NCBI RefSeq assembly: GCF_003352085.1
Contig: NZ_CP025807.1
Location: 1-64,000 of the forward strand
Length of the DNA stretch: 64,000 bases
Reading direction: 5' to 3'
Source: Sulfitobacter sp. SK012
Lineage (GTDB): Bacteria > Pseudomonadota > Alphaproteobacteria > Rhodobacterales > Rhodobacteraceae
Below, piece after piece: positions 1-7,027 of this stretch (its first letter is position 1; each line of letters starts with the position of its first letter). Both the position numbers and the translations under genes were made by a program. The notes beneath the pieces are model-generated. The model did no database searches. It was not told the origin of the DNA and was given only the letters and a program-made list of their open reading frames with translations.

Positions 1-972
1 ATGGCACGTAAATCACTTCAGGATTTAAGCGGAATTGCCAAAACAATTGCCAATTCCAGCCCTCAGCCCAAGGATCGAACTACAAAGACCACAGCACCCG
101 CCTTAGGCGCATTGCAAGGATCGCTGTCAGCCATTCGCGAACTAGATCCAGCCCTCATTGACGACTGGGGACCGAAAGACCGCCTTGACGGGTTTACAGC
201 TGTAAACTCCGAAGACGACGGAGACGGCTTTGAAACCTTGAAATCCAGCATCAAAGACGGCGGCCAACAGGTTCCCATTTTGGTCCGCAGGGCAGGGACC
301 GAGGGCCGGTTTGAAATCATCTATGGCCGCAGACGCCTGCGCGCCTGCCGAGACCTTGGCCTGAAAGTCCGCGCCAACGTGCAAGATCTCGATGACGCCA
401 CGGCCCTTCTCGCCAAAGGCCTTGAGAATGCCGCTCGTCGCAACTTGTCGTTCTACGAGAAGGCACGGTTTGCCGCGGTTATTCAGGCGGCAGGCCATAA
501 CACCAAAACCGTCCGCCAGGTTCTGAGCCTGTCCGCGTCTGGGCTTTCACACCTGACCAAGGTTACCGACAATATTCCCGACGATGTTGGCGATCAAATT
601 GGAGCCGCTCCAAAGTCGGGCCGCCCGAAGTGGACCGCTTTGGCCGAAGCCTTCGCATCCAAGAAGGTCAATGCATCATCGTCCTTCGCAATCCTGTCAA
701 AGTTGAGCGCCGAGCTGTCGTCAGATGACCGCCTTGAGCAGCTTATGAGAGAGATTACACGGCGTGGAGCGCGTCCAAGCGAGGGCAGGGAGGCAACACC
801 GGTCCCGGGCGTCACAATCAAATCGGGACGCGCAACAATCGCGATGTCTATCAAACGGGCAGGGGAGAACGCAGCTTTTGCTGAGTGGCTCGACCGTGAG
901 CTCGAAGACATCATCAGGAAATCCTACCAGGAGTTTACAGCTGTAAACCCTGTGGATGACACCAGAGGCTAG
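1..972 (+). CDS. repB: RepB, ParB-type plasmid partitioning protein
   Basis: DNA-binding partition protein of a RepABC replicon. It binds parS sites and works with the ParA-type ATPase RepA to segregate the plasmid. The 323-residue product has a ParB/Srx-type domain at about residues 75-165, with GRRRLRA at 109-115 and the ENAARRNLSFYEKARF block at 142-157, followed by a helix-turn-helix region. The ATG is base 1 of the window, so neither its ribosome-binding site nor the expected upstream repA is visible. The gene carries two identical 16-bp parS-like palindromes inside its coding sequence, at 192-207 and 933-948, both read as FTAVN. repC follows after the antisense-RNA region, as in all repABC operons. 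Length and order fit the family. Confidence 0.95.
   Translation: MARKSLQDLSGIAKTIANSSPQPKDRTTKTTAPALGALQGSLSAIRELDPALIDDWGPKDRLDGFTAVNSEDDGDGFETLKSSIKDGGQQVPILVRRAGTEGRFEIIYGRRRLRACRDLGLKVRANVQDLDDATALLAKGLENAARRNLSFYEKARFAAVIQAAGHNTKTVRQVLSLSASGLSHLTKVTDNIPDDVGDQIGAAPKSGRPKWTALAEAFASKKVNASSSFAILSKLSAELSSDDRLEQLMREITRRGARPSEGREATPVPGVTIKSGRATIAMSIKRAGENAAFAEWLDRELEDIIRKSYQEFTAVNPVDDTRG
192..207. promoter_or_regulatory. parS centromere site, copy 1 (inside repB)
   Basis: Perfect 16-bp palindrome GTTTACAGCTGTAAAC. It fits the RepABC parS consensus GTTN4GCN4AAC. It lies inside repB, encoding residues FTAVN 65-69, and is identical to the copy at 933. Confidence 0.85.
933..948. promoter_or_regulatory. 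parS centromere site, copy 2 (3' end of repB)
   Basis: Second perfect copy of GTTTACAGCTGTAAAC, encoding FTAVN 312-316 a few codons before the repB stop. Two identical copies in one gene make a chance palindrome very unlikely. Confidence 0.85.
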
Positions 973-997
973 AGCAACAAAGGAGGACGTAAGCAAA

Positions 998-1059
998 GAG
1001 AAACCCCCGAAACCGAAGCTTCGAGGGCTGAACGTATTTCTACGCTTCTCAGATTAGAC
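998..1059 (-). ncRNA. Antisense countertranscript RNA (incA/ctRNA) of the repABC operon
   Basis: The repB-repC spacer contains a full minus-strand transcription unit. It has a -35 TTGCTT (1094-1089), a 17-nt spacer and a -10 TACGAT (1071-1066), giving a start near 1059. A hairpin with arms at 1020-1027 and 1004-1012 (CCCTCGAA pairing with TTTCGGGGG, one G-U) is followed by a T-rich stretch. The predicted RNA is about 60 nt, as expected for RepABC antisense RNAs, which repress repC and contribute to incompatibility. The ends are inferred from the promoter and terminator only. Confidence 0.75.
1004..1027 (-). terminator. Rho-independent terminator of the ctRNA
   Basis: Hairpin on the minus strand, CCCTCGAA / loop / TTTCGGGGG, followed by TTTCTCTTT. 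It ends the antisense RNA. On the plus strand the same segment is the leader that the ctRNA would target. Confidence 0.65.
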
Positions 1060-1124
1060 ACCTGAATCGTAGCAGCCACCGAATCGCTAAGCAATAAAAA
1101 ACGCTCTTGGGCGAACGGGAAATC

Positions 1125-1140
1125 TTTGCCTGCAGGCAAA
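1125..1140 (+). promoter_or_regulatory. Palindrome sequestering the repC ribosome-binding site
   Basis: Perfect 16-bp palindrome TTTGCCTGCAGGCAAA ending 2 nt before the ATG at 1143. The only Shine-Dalgarno-like AGG (1134-1136) sits in its right arm. In mRNA it could fold and hide the start, matching the known logic of ctRNA-controlled repC expression. The role is inferred from position. Confidence 0.55.
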
Positions 1141-1142
1141 TT

Positions 1143-2195
1143 ATGAGAACAATTCAAGGAATGGCTCCTGCTGGAGCACGCTCGTCGCGCAAAGCGACGG
1201 GGCAGGGAGGTATTGCCCAAGGTAAATGGCAACTCCTCAAGGTAATCGAAGACATCCGGGAACCGCTCGGCTTGAAAGGCACGTCCATCTCTCTTCTCAG
1301 AGCGATGATCTCTTTCCTACGTGTGGATCAAGTCGATGCCATGCGCGACGACGGGCATATTTGCTTTGCATCAAATGCCTCTCTCGCAAAGCGCGCCCAT
1401 GTCAGCATCCAAACCGTTGAGCGCCACATTGCAAAGCTGGTGTCCTTGGGCCTGCTGACGCGGCGATCGAGCGGCAATGGCAAACGGTGGGCACGCCGAG
1501 ACCGGCAGGGCAGCATTGTCCTTGCAACAGGCCTGTCACTCTTGCCCCTCGCAGAGCGTTACCCTGAGTTCCTGCGCATGGCGCAAAACCACCAGGACCA
1601 TCAAAACGAACTGGGACGGCTCAGAGACATGTGCTCAGCAGCTCTGAGCAACCTCAAAGCACATCTCATGCCCGCCAATTGGGACGAAGGCTTGCTCTCA
1701 AAGGCACGCAATCTATTGAGACGCCAGCCAAACAAGCAAGCTTTGAGCGATCTTCTGGTTGAAATCACTGTGGAAATCTCGAAGATAAGCTCTGCAGAAC
1801 CAGATGATTTGAGGGCCACTGCCCCCGAAATTGAGGGGCACAAAGAAACTTCCAAGACTCAGTATGTTAAAGAAGAAACTTCTTTTCAAATTGAAGTTGG
1901 CCAAGAGGAGATGGAGCGCGCCTACCCAAGGCTCTGCGCTGAACTAAGATTTGCTAAAAACCAGGAAGACTGCCGCCGCTTAATGGATGATCTTGCCGGA
2001 TATCTCAACCTTGGGAACACCTGGTTCTCAATAAAGGACCTTGGTCCTGCGCTCAGTTTCATGATCTTAGGATATCTGTTGGAACGCACTGAGACGATCA
2101 GCAATCACCGTGGCTACGCGTTCAAATTGTCCCAGGACCTTGCGAGTAAGAGCCTTGATTGGCGTACGCTCCTGAAGAAACCGAGGTCAAAATAG
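1143..2195 (+). CDS. repC: RepC, replication initiator of the RepABC replicon
   Basis: Replication initiator. In characterised RepABC plasmids the origin lies within repC itself. The N-terminal half matches the RepC winged-helix region, with the block SNASLAKRAHVSIQTVERHI followed by LGLLTRRSSGNGKRWARRD. The C-terminal half is more variable, as usual. The ORF is open back to a TTG at 1107, but I chose ATG 1143 (350 aa). It has AGG six bases upstream, set in a palindrome, and the recognisable family sequence MAPAGARSSRKATGQGG begins soon after. ATG 1161 is a weaker alternative, with GGA directly against it. Expression is probably limited by the antisense RNA at 998-1059. Confidence 0.93.
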   Translation: MRTIQGMAPAGARSSRKATGQGGIAQGKWQLLKVIEDIREPLGLKGTSISLLRAMISFLRVDQVDAMRDDGHICFASNASLAKRAHVSIQTVERHIAKLVSLGLLTRRSSGNGKRWARRDRQGSIVLATGLSLLPLAERYPEFLRMAQNHQDHQNELGRLRDMCSAALSNLKAHLMPANWDEGLLSKARNLLRRQPNKQALSDLLVEITVEISKISSAEPDDLRATAPEIEGHKETSKTQYVKEETSFQIEVGQEEMERAYPRLCAELRFAKNQEDCRRLMDDLAGYLNLGNTWFSIKDLGPALSFMILGYLLERTETISNHRGYAFKLSQDLASKSLDWRTLLKKPRSK

Positions 2196-2255
2196 CACCG
2201 GTTGCATGATTTCATTCTAGTGTTTGTACTATTGCCTTCGAAATTTGAGCAATTT

Positions 2256-2464
2256 GCGTTTCATTTTTGCTGGTCCGATACATCTACACTCAGTAATAGC
2301 TGTTCGGTCTCAATGGCTTAATCGTTTCATGCGGCAGATTTTGCCGCTCTACTGCTTCCAAGCCCCTTAATCGTTTCATATTGAGTGAAACGAAAGCTTG
2401 ATGAGTACGCAATACCTATATATTGCTGACGCTAATCGTTTCACTTTCTCAGGTTTTCGTTTCA
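2256..2464 (+). repeat. Five TCGTTTCA repeats in the leader of the fic gene
   Basis: The octamer TCGTTTCA occurs at 2322-2329, 2371-2378, 2436-2443 and 2457-2464, plus GCGTTTCA at 2256-2263. The 2371 copy forms an inverted repeat with TGAAACGA at 2386-2393. Two copies carry the longer TTAATCGTTTCAT. The last copy contains the A of the proposed start codon at 2464. They look like operator or iteron sites. Binding by the N-terminal winged helix of the Fic protein is my inference. Confidence 0.6.
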
Positions 2465-3750
2465 TGGCCCTCACAGACCAAGCTGTTTTGGATTTCATCA
2501 CTGCGCACCCAAATGCGGGTCGTGAGGCAATCCGAAAAGGCGTGGCTCCGAATGCCGGAGATACAACCGTTTGGCGCTCTCTGAAGCGCCTTGTCGAGAG
2601 CGGGCGTTTGGAAGTCTCGGGGAAGGGGCGTGCGACCAGTTATGCCATCGCCGGCGCTGCGGTGGTGCGCGCGCATTTAACAACTCCCTACAATCAGCGC
2701 CCGCCGGTCTTTTACCACAAAAAATTCCTTGATGCCTATGTGCCGGGGAAAACCTGGTATTTGCCGGAGACTGACAGAAAACGGCTTCTGGAGGCTGGTC
2801 AGCCGCGGGGCAGAGGGATGCCGGCCGGGACCTATGCGCGCCGTATTCTCGAGCAGCTCCTTGTCGATCTCAGTTGGGCCTCTTCGCGCATGGAAGGGAA
2901 CACCTATGACATCTTGCAGACAGAACGGTTGATCCGCTTTGGTGAAGAAGTTGCGGGCAAGGATCGCAAAGAAGCTTTGATGATCCTGAACCACAAAGAA
3001 GCCATCCAGTACGTTGTCGACAATCTCGATGAAATTGGGCTTGGCCGCGCTGACTTGTTCGCCATACACGCGCTCCTGTCTGACGGTCTGCTGGCCGATC
3101 CTGCAATGTCGGGTCGCCCCCGAACCATGGCTGTTGGCATATCCCATTCAAGCTACCAGCCACTAGATGATGCAGTGGCGATTGCAGAAGAGTTTGATAT
3201 CGTGGCCGCGAAAGCTGCGCAGATTGCAGATCCATTTGAACAGTCTTTCTTCCTCTTGGTTCACATTCCTTATCTGCAGGCATTCGCCGATGTGAACAAG
3301 CGGACCTCTCGTGTGGCTTCCAACATCCCGCTCCTGAAGTCTGATCTTGCGCCCATGTCCTTCACCACGATGAATGACGGCGATTACATTGACGGTCTGA
3401 TCGGCGTTTACGAGCTGAACAACATTGCTCTCCTTCGCGACGTTTATGTCGAGTCCTATTTAGCTTCGGCTGAGAAATATCGGATCTTGCGGGCTGAGGT
3501 AGAGCAACCTGAAAAAGCTGCACTGGCCTACCGGGATTTTGTGCGTACGGCGGTGCGACGGTGCGTTCTGGTGTTCAAGGCCTTTCGCCCTGATGAGGTT
3601 TTGGAGATGGCGGCCCAAGACGGCATCCCTGAAGCAGACAGGGCCGCTGTCGTTGACTATGTTGGGCAGCAGTTAAGCGGCCTTCACGAGGGCAATGTTA
3701 TTAGGTACCGCCTGACACCTGACGACCTGGTAGGTGTTGAGCTAGGCTAG
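2464..3750 (+). CDS. Fic family protein with N-terminal winged-helix domain
   Basis: Fic enzymes usually transfer AMP to a hydroxyl on a target protein. The Fic core is HIPYLQAFADVNKRTSR at residues 267-283, with His267 and a KR/R variant of the GNGR loop, as in the DVNKR subgroup. An upstream S140SRMEGN146 matches the (S/T)xxxE(G/N) inhibitory helix that obstructs ATP binding. Residues 1-60 (ALTDQAVLDFITAHPNAGRE and the following block ending in GRATSYAI) read as a winged helix, so this may be a DNA-binding, self-regulating Fic. The frame is open to 2398, but ATG 2464 is preferred: the upstream stretch holds the TCGTTTCA repeats and the family sequence starts with MALTDQ. No separate antitoxin gene is seen. 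It stands alone between repC and virD1. Confidence 0.85.
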   Translation: MALTDQAVLDFITAHPNAGREAIRKGVAPNAGDTTVWRSLKRLVESGRLEVSGKGRATSYAIAGAAVVRAHLTTPYNQRPPVFYHKKFLDAYVPGKTWYLPETDRKRLLEAGQPRGRGMPAGTYARRILEQLLVDLSWASSRMEGNTYDILQTERLIRFGEEVAGKDRKEALMILNHKEAIQYVVDNLDEIGLGRADLFAIHALLSDGLLADPAMSGRPRTMAVGISHSSYQPLDDAVAIAEEFDIVAAKAAQIADPFEQSFFLLVHIPYLQAFADVNKRTSRVASNIPLLKSDLAPMSFTTMNDGDYIDGLIGVYELNNIALLRDVYVESYLASAEKYRILRAEVEQPEKAALAYRDFVRTAVRRCVLVFKAFRPDEVLEMAAQDGIPEADRAAVVDYVGQQLSGLHEGNVIRYRLTPDDLVGVELG

Positions 3751-4189
3751 TGCCGATGTCGAACCATGGTCTTTGGTTCAGATGCCTCACTTTGAAAATC
3801 GACTGATTTAGGCGTCATGAACACTGAAAATACAGGAAAGCTACACAGAGCACCCAACGCCTTTCCCGTTGGCTATCTGGTCGCCGCCAAATGGCTGATC
3901 CAGAATGGCATCGCTTAGGATACATTCCGAGACAACGTAGCACACTGCCCAGGACGAGTTCTGCGTCGCGTGGAATTCTCAATATTATGAGACAGCCGAA
4001 CAGTGGCTGACGTTCTCACTGGCGGCCCCGCGGTCCGCGGCCTCGCACCTGTGGTGCTCGGCGAGAAGCGGAATACAAGGCTGCTAAGAACCTAATCAAC
4101 ATAAGTATATTATTGACAGGTTGATATAGTTTCGTATGTTGGGTGCAGCCTTGTATGAAGGTGGCAGGAAATAGGGGGTCTTTCTTCGC
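3751..4189. other. Non-coding region upstream of the mob genes (likely oriT zone)
   Basis: 439 bp without a convincing gene. A 33-codon open frame at 3817-3918 (MNTENTGKLHRAPNAF...) may be a gene fragment that I do not recognise. GC-rich inverted repeats occur at 4020-4060 (CCGCGGTCCGCGG and GCACCTGTGGTGC), then an AT-rich stretch. oriT of VirD2-type systems usually sits beside the relaxase genes, so this is the natural place. A nick-like GTCCTG (minus strand, 3955-3950) and TATCCT (minus strand, 3923-3918) are weak candidates only. Confidence 0.5.
4113..4140 (+). promoter_or_regulatory. Promoter of the virD1-virD2-virD4 operon
   Basis: -35 TTGACA (4113-4118), 16-nt spacer and -10 TATGTT (4135-4140), about 50 bp before the virD1 ATG, in an AT-rich segment. 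Confidence 0.55.
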
Positions 4190-4771
4190 ATGTCTCGCTC
4201 GAAACGTCTCACGGATGCGCAACGCATGGAGATCGTGCGTGAAGCTGCTGAAGGAGTGCCCACGTCCGTGCTTGCGGAGCGGTTCGGGGTGACGCCGCGG
4301 GCAGTGCAATACGCGGTGAAGAGTGACGCAGAGCGCCAGCGCGATACCGCCGTGCCGGTCTTGGCGGTGAGTGTAAAAGTAACCTCTGAGGAGATGAAGG
4401 CGTTCGATGGGGTGCTTGCGTCAGCAGGGATAGAGACGCGCTCGGAAGGGCTGCGCCGATTGATGCAAGCGGCAGGTGGCACCTTTGTGGCGGACACATC
4501 GTTGGCGGCAGAGATGGCGCGCTATCGCGCCTCTTTGAATGACGTTGGAAACGGTGTCGCCCAGATTGCCAAGCAGATGCAAAAGGCCAATCGGGCGGGG
4601 CAGGGAACTGGTGCTGAGTTCTCAGAATTGCGGCTTGCGCAGATGCGCGGGTTAGCGCGGTTTATCCTCGACAGTGCAGACGAGATTGACCTGCTTGTGC
4701 GCCGCCGCCGCGATGCGATGCAGCTGGAGGCGACAGCCGCTCTGAGGGAGTTTGCGCATGCGGCTGAATGA
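4190..4771 (+). CDS. virD1: VirD1/MobC-like relaxosome accessory protein
   Basis: 193-residue protein in the position of VirD1, the accessory factor that helps the relaxase open and nick oriT. The N-terminus (LTDAQRMEIVREAAEGVPTS then LAERFGVTPRAVQYAVK) is a helix-turn-helix. Residues 60-100 (LAVSVKVTSEEMKAFDGVLA) resemble the ribbon-helix-helix fold of MobC/VirD1 proteins. The C-terminal half is helical and charged. A GGGGG-containing stretch lies about 10 nt before the ATG. It overlaps virD2 by 14 bp, so translation is probably coupled. The family call rests on both sequence and position. Confidence 0.8.
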   Translation: MSRSKRLTDAQRMEIVREAAEGVPTSVLAERFGVTPRAVQYAVKSDAERQRDTAVPVLAVSVKVTSEEMKAFDGVLASAGIETRSEGLRRLMQAAGGTFVADTSLAAEMARYRASLNDVGNGVAQIAKQMQKANRAGQGTGAEFSELRLAQMRGLARFILDSADEIDLLVRRRRDAMQLEATAALREFAHAAE

Positions 4772-7019
4772 TGCGACACGGGCCGCCGCTGCGGTTGATG
4801 CTGTTACGGGTGAGGTGTTCCGCGATGGGTGGAGCCGGATCCGAGGCTCGATGCAGGGGCTGTATGTGGCCAAGCAAAAGCAGATGGTGCGCGCTGCGGC
4901 AGGACATCGGGCAGCTGTGTTCAAGGCGATCCGGGGGGGTGGGACGCAGAACAAATCCCAGCTCGCAAACCAGCTCGAATACCTGACGACGAAGTCCACC
5001 CATATCGTCGACAGCAGCGGGTTCCTGGATGGCAAATCCAAGCTTGAGCGCGGCGAAATCAAAGACCTGACAGAGCGCTTTGCCAAGCGGTGGAGCGCCG
5101 GTTTCAAACCCAAGCTTGGGCAGACCACACATCTGCTGATGTCGTTTCCTATGGATACGCGCGGAGAGGATGTGCGCGACATCGCCACGGATGTGGCCGA
5201 GCGGTTCTTCCAGAACGATGAGGGGCATTTCGATTACATCATCGCGGTGCATGAGGACCGCGATCACCCGCATGCGCATCTCGTATTGAACCGCCGCTCT
5301 CAAGAGGGCGAGTTTTTCTATTTGGCGCGCAATCATCGGTTCAACTATGACGACTTCCGGTTGGCGATGGTCGAGGAAGCGGAAAAGTATGGCGTGCGGC
5401 TGGAAGCCACGCGGCGGGTTGATCGCGGCGAGGTACATTACCCTCCCCGCACCCGCGAGGTTTATGCCGCCAAGGAAGAAGGCAGGACGCCAATGGAGCG
5501 CGAACGGGTGGGTAAAGACCTGACCCGCACGCTTGCCGAGATCGCAAACACCAAAATCATGTTCCACTCGCTGGCTGCCGAGGCGTCCTCTGAGAACCGC
5601 GAGGATATTGCCGAAGTGCTGTTCCGTGCGGGCGAGGTTTTGGCGAAGGGTGGTCACGTTGAAACCGCAGGAGGCATTTACATGGCCGAAGATGAAACGT
5701 TCGAGGAGCTGCGCAGCCGTTACGCGGAAAAGGTCGCCAACATCACAGACCTGATCGCAGCAAAGCCGGATGCGGAGCGGCCCGCGCTGGAGAAAACCCT
5801 CAACGCAATTCAAGCGCGGGTGCAGCATATGCAGCCGCTCGGGCTTCGGTCGAATTCCCTCTCGGAGGTCCCGTCAGAAGGCGGGGTCTATTCTGAGGCC
5901 AATATTCAGCAAAGCCAGCTGGAGCGTCTGTCTGAGCCACGGGTGCGCGCCCGCATTGATGCGGCCCTGCGCGGCACGGGGATCAGCACATCCGAGGTCG
6001 TGGCTCGGATAGAGACAGGGGCGCAGAACGCGGCTCTGGAACATCAATGGATTGCGGATGATCTGTCCAAGGTGGCCGAGGCGAAGGAACTGAACCTTGA
6101 GCGCCGCGCGGATTTGGAACAGGCACGGAATATTCTTAATGATGTACATGTGCAGCTCGGGACCATGCTGGAGCGGGAAGGTGTGCTGCGCCGTGACGGG
6201 GTCATTGAAGAAGCCCGTGAGGTGCAGGCGCATGTCACGCAAGAGCAGATCGAAACCGCTGCCAATGCCGTTCGCGTCGAGACTCGGATTGAGGCCCCGA
6301 TTGAGAATCTTGATGAGGCCGTGATCGAAAGCCGTGCCGTAGAGCGTTTGGAAGACGAACAGCGGAACTATCTGCGCGACCATCCAGAGCTGATTTCGCG
6401 CCCGAGCGATGTCATCCGCATGAGCGAGGACGGCAGGGCGGTGATCGTAGATCAGGCCGCTGCAGACCGGGTTATCAGTGAGGTCGAAGCGGCGCGTTTG
6501 GGCGCACACAGCAGCACACCAATCTCCGTGTCCGTCGCGCGCGATCTACAGACGCGATATCCCGATATGCCCGAGCAGCTGGCGGAGGGTCTCGGCGACA
6601 CCTACGAGCGCGTCTATGAAGCGCGCGGCGCGGAACGGGAGGAAAATCTTACGTTGCGCGAGACAACTACGATTGATACGCCTGAACTGTCCCGTGTTCT
6701 CGCCCATGAACGAGCAGGGGAATTGTCGTCGCCCTTTGAGACCGAAACCGAACGCGAGGCCTTCCGCACTGAGATGGCGCGGGTTTTGGACACGGCGCAG
6801 CTGGATCGCCTGAACGATGGCGACAGCGATGCTTTGGAAAACATCATCGAAGATCGTCTCGACCGTCTCTATGCCGCAAAGGTCTATTTGCAATCGGATG
6901 CGGCAACGGCAAACTCGGAGGCGTTGCGACAGGTTGTCGATGAGCTGGCAGACGTCGAAGTCGAGAGACACCGCGCGGCGGACGTGGACGGCGAGACAGA
7001 GCGGGGCCAGGTCCATTGA
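4758..7019 (+). CDS. virD2: VirD2-like MOBP relaxase
   Basis: Site-specific DNA nickase that starts conjugative transfer and stays covalently bound to the 5' end of the strand. The metal-binding motif III is clear: HEDRDHPHAH at residues 165-174, followed by LVLNRRS. A candidate nucleophilic tyrosine is Tyr36 (GLYVAKQ). At 753 residues it is longer than Agrobacterium VirD2; residues about 250-750 are acidic, helical and without a recognised enzyme fold. ATG 4758 is chosen over TTG 4752. It overlaps virD1 and its stop lies 8 bp before the virD4 ATG, giving a tight virD1-D2-D4 operon. Confidence 0.88.
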   Translation: MRLNDATRAAAAVDAVTGEVFRDGWSRIRGSMQGLYVAKQKQMVRAAAGHRAAVFKAIRGGGTQNKSQLANQLEYLTTKSTHIVDSSGFLDGKSKLERGEIKDLTERFAKRWSAGFKPKLGQTTHLLMSFPMDTRGEDVRDIATDVAERFFQNDEGHFDYIIAVHEDRDHPHAHLVLNRRSQEGEFFYLARNHRFNYDDFRLAMVEEAEKYGVRLEATRRVDRGEVHYPPRTREVYAAKEEGRTPMERERVGKDLTRTLAEIANTKIMFHSLAAEASSENREDIAEVLFRAGEVLAKGGHVETAGGIYMAEDETFEELRSRYAEKVANITDLIAAKPDAERPALEKTLNAIQARVQHMQPLGLRSNSLSEVPSEGGVYSEANIQQSQLERLSEPRVRARIDAALRGTGISTSEVVARIETGAQNAALEHQWIADDLSKVAEAKELNLERRADLEQARNILNDVHVQLGTMLEREGVLRRDGVIEEAREVQAHVTQEQIETAANAVRVETRIEAPIENLDEAVIESRAVERLEDEQRNYLRDHPELISRPSDVIRMSEDGRAVIVDQAAADRVISEVEAARLGAHSSTPISVSVARDLQTRYPDMPEQLAEGLGDTYERVYEARGAEREENLTLRETTTIDTPELSRVLAHERAGELSSPFETETEREAFRTEMARVLDTAQLDRLNDGDSDALENIIEDRLDRLYAAKVYLQSDAATANSEALRQVVDELADVEVERHRAADVDGETERGQVH

Positions 7020-7027
7020 GTGGATCC

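Noticed and set aside
3817..3918. 33-codon frame MNTENTGKLHRAP...
   Set aside because: Too short and unrecognised; mentioned only as a possible gene fragment in the oriT region.
4662..5828. 388-codon antisense frame over virD1/virD2
   Set aside because: Fully overlaps two well-supported genes; its composition reflects codon bias of the sense strand.
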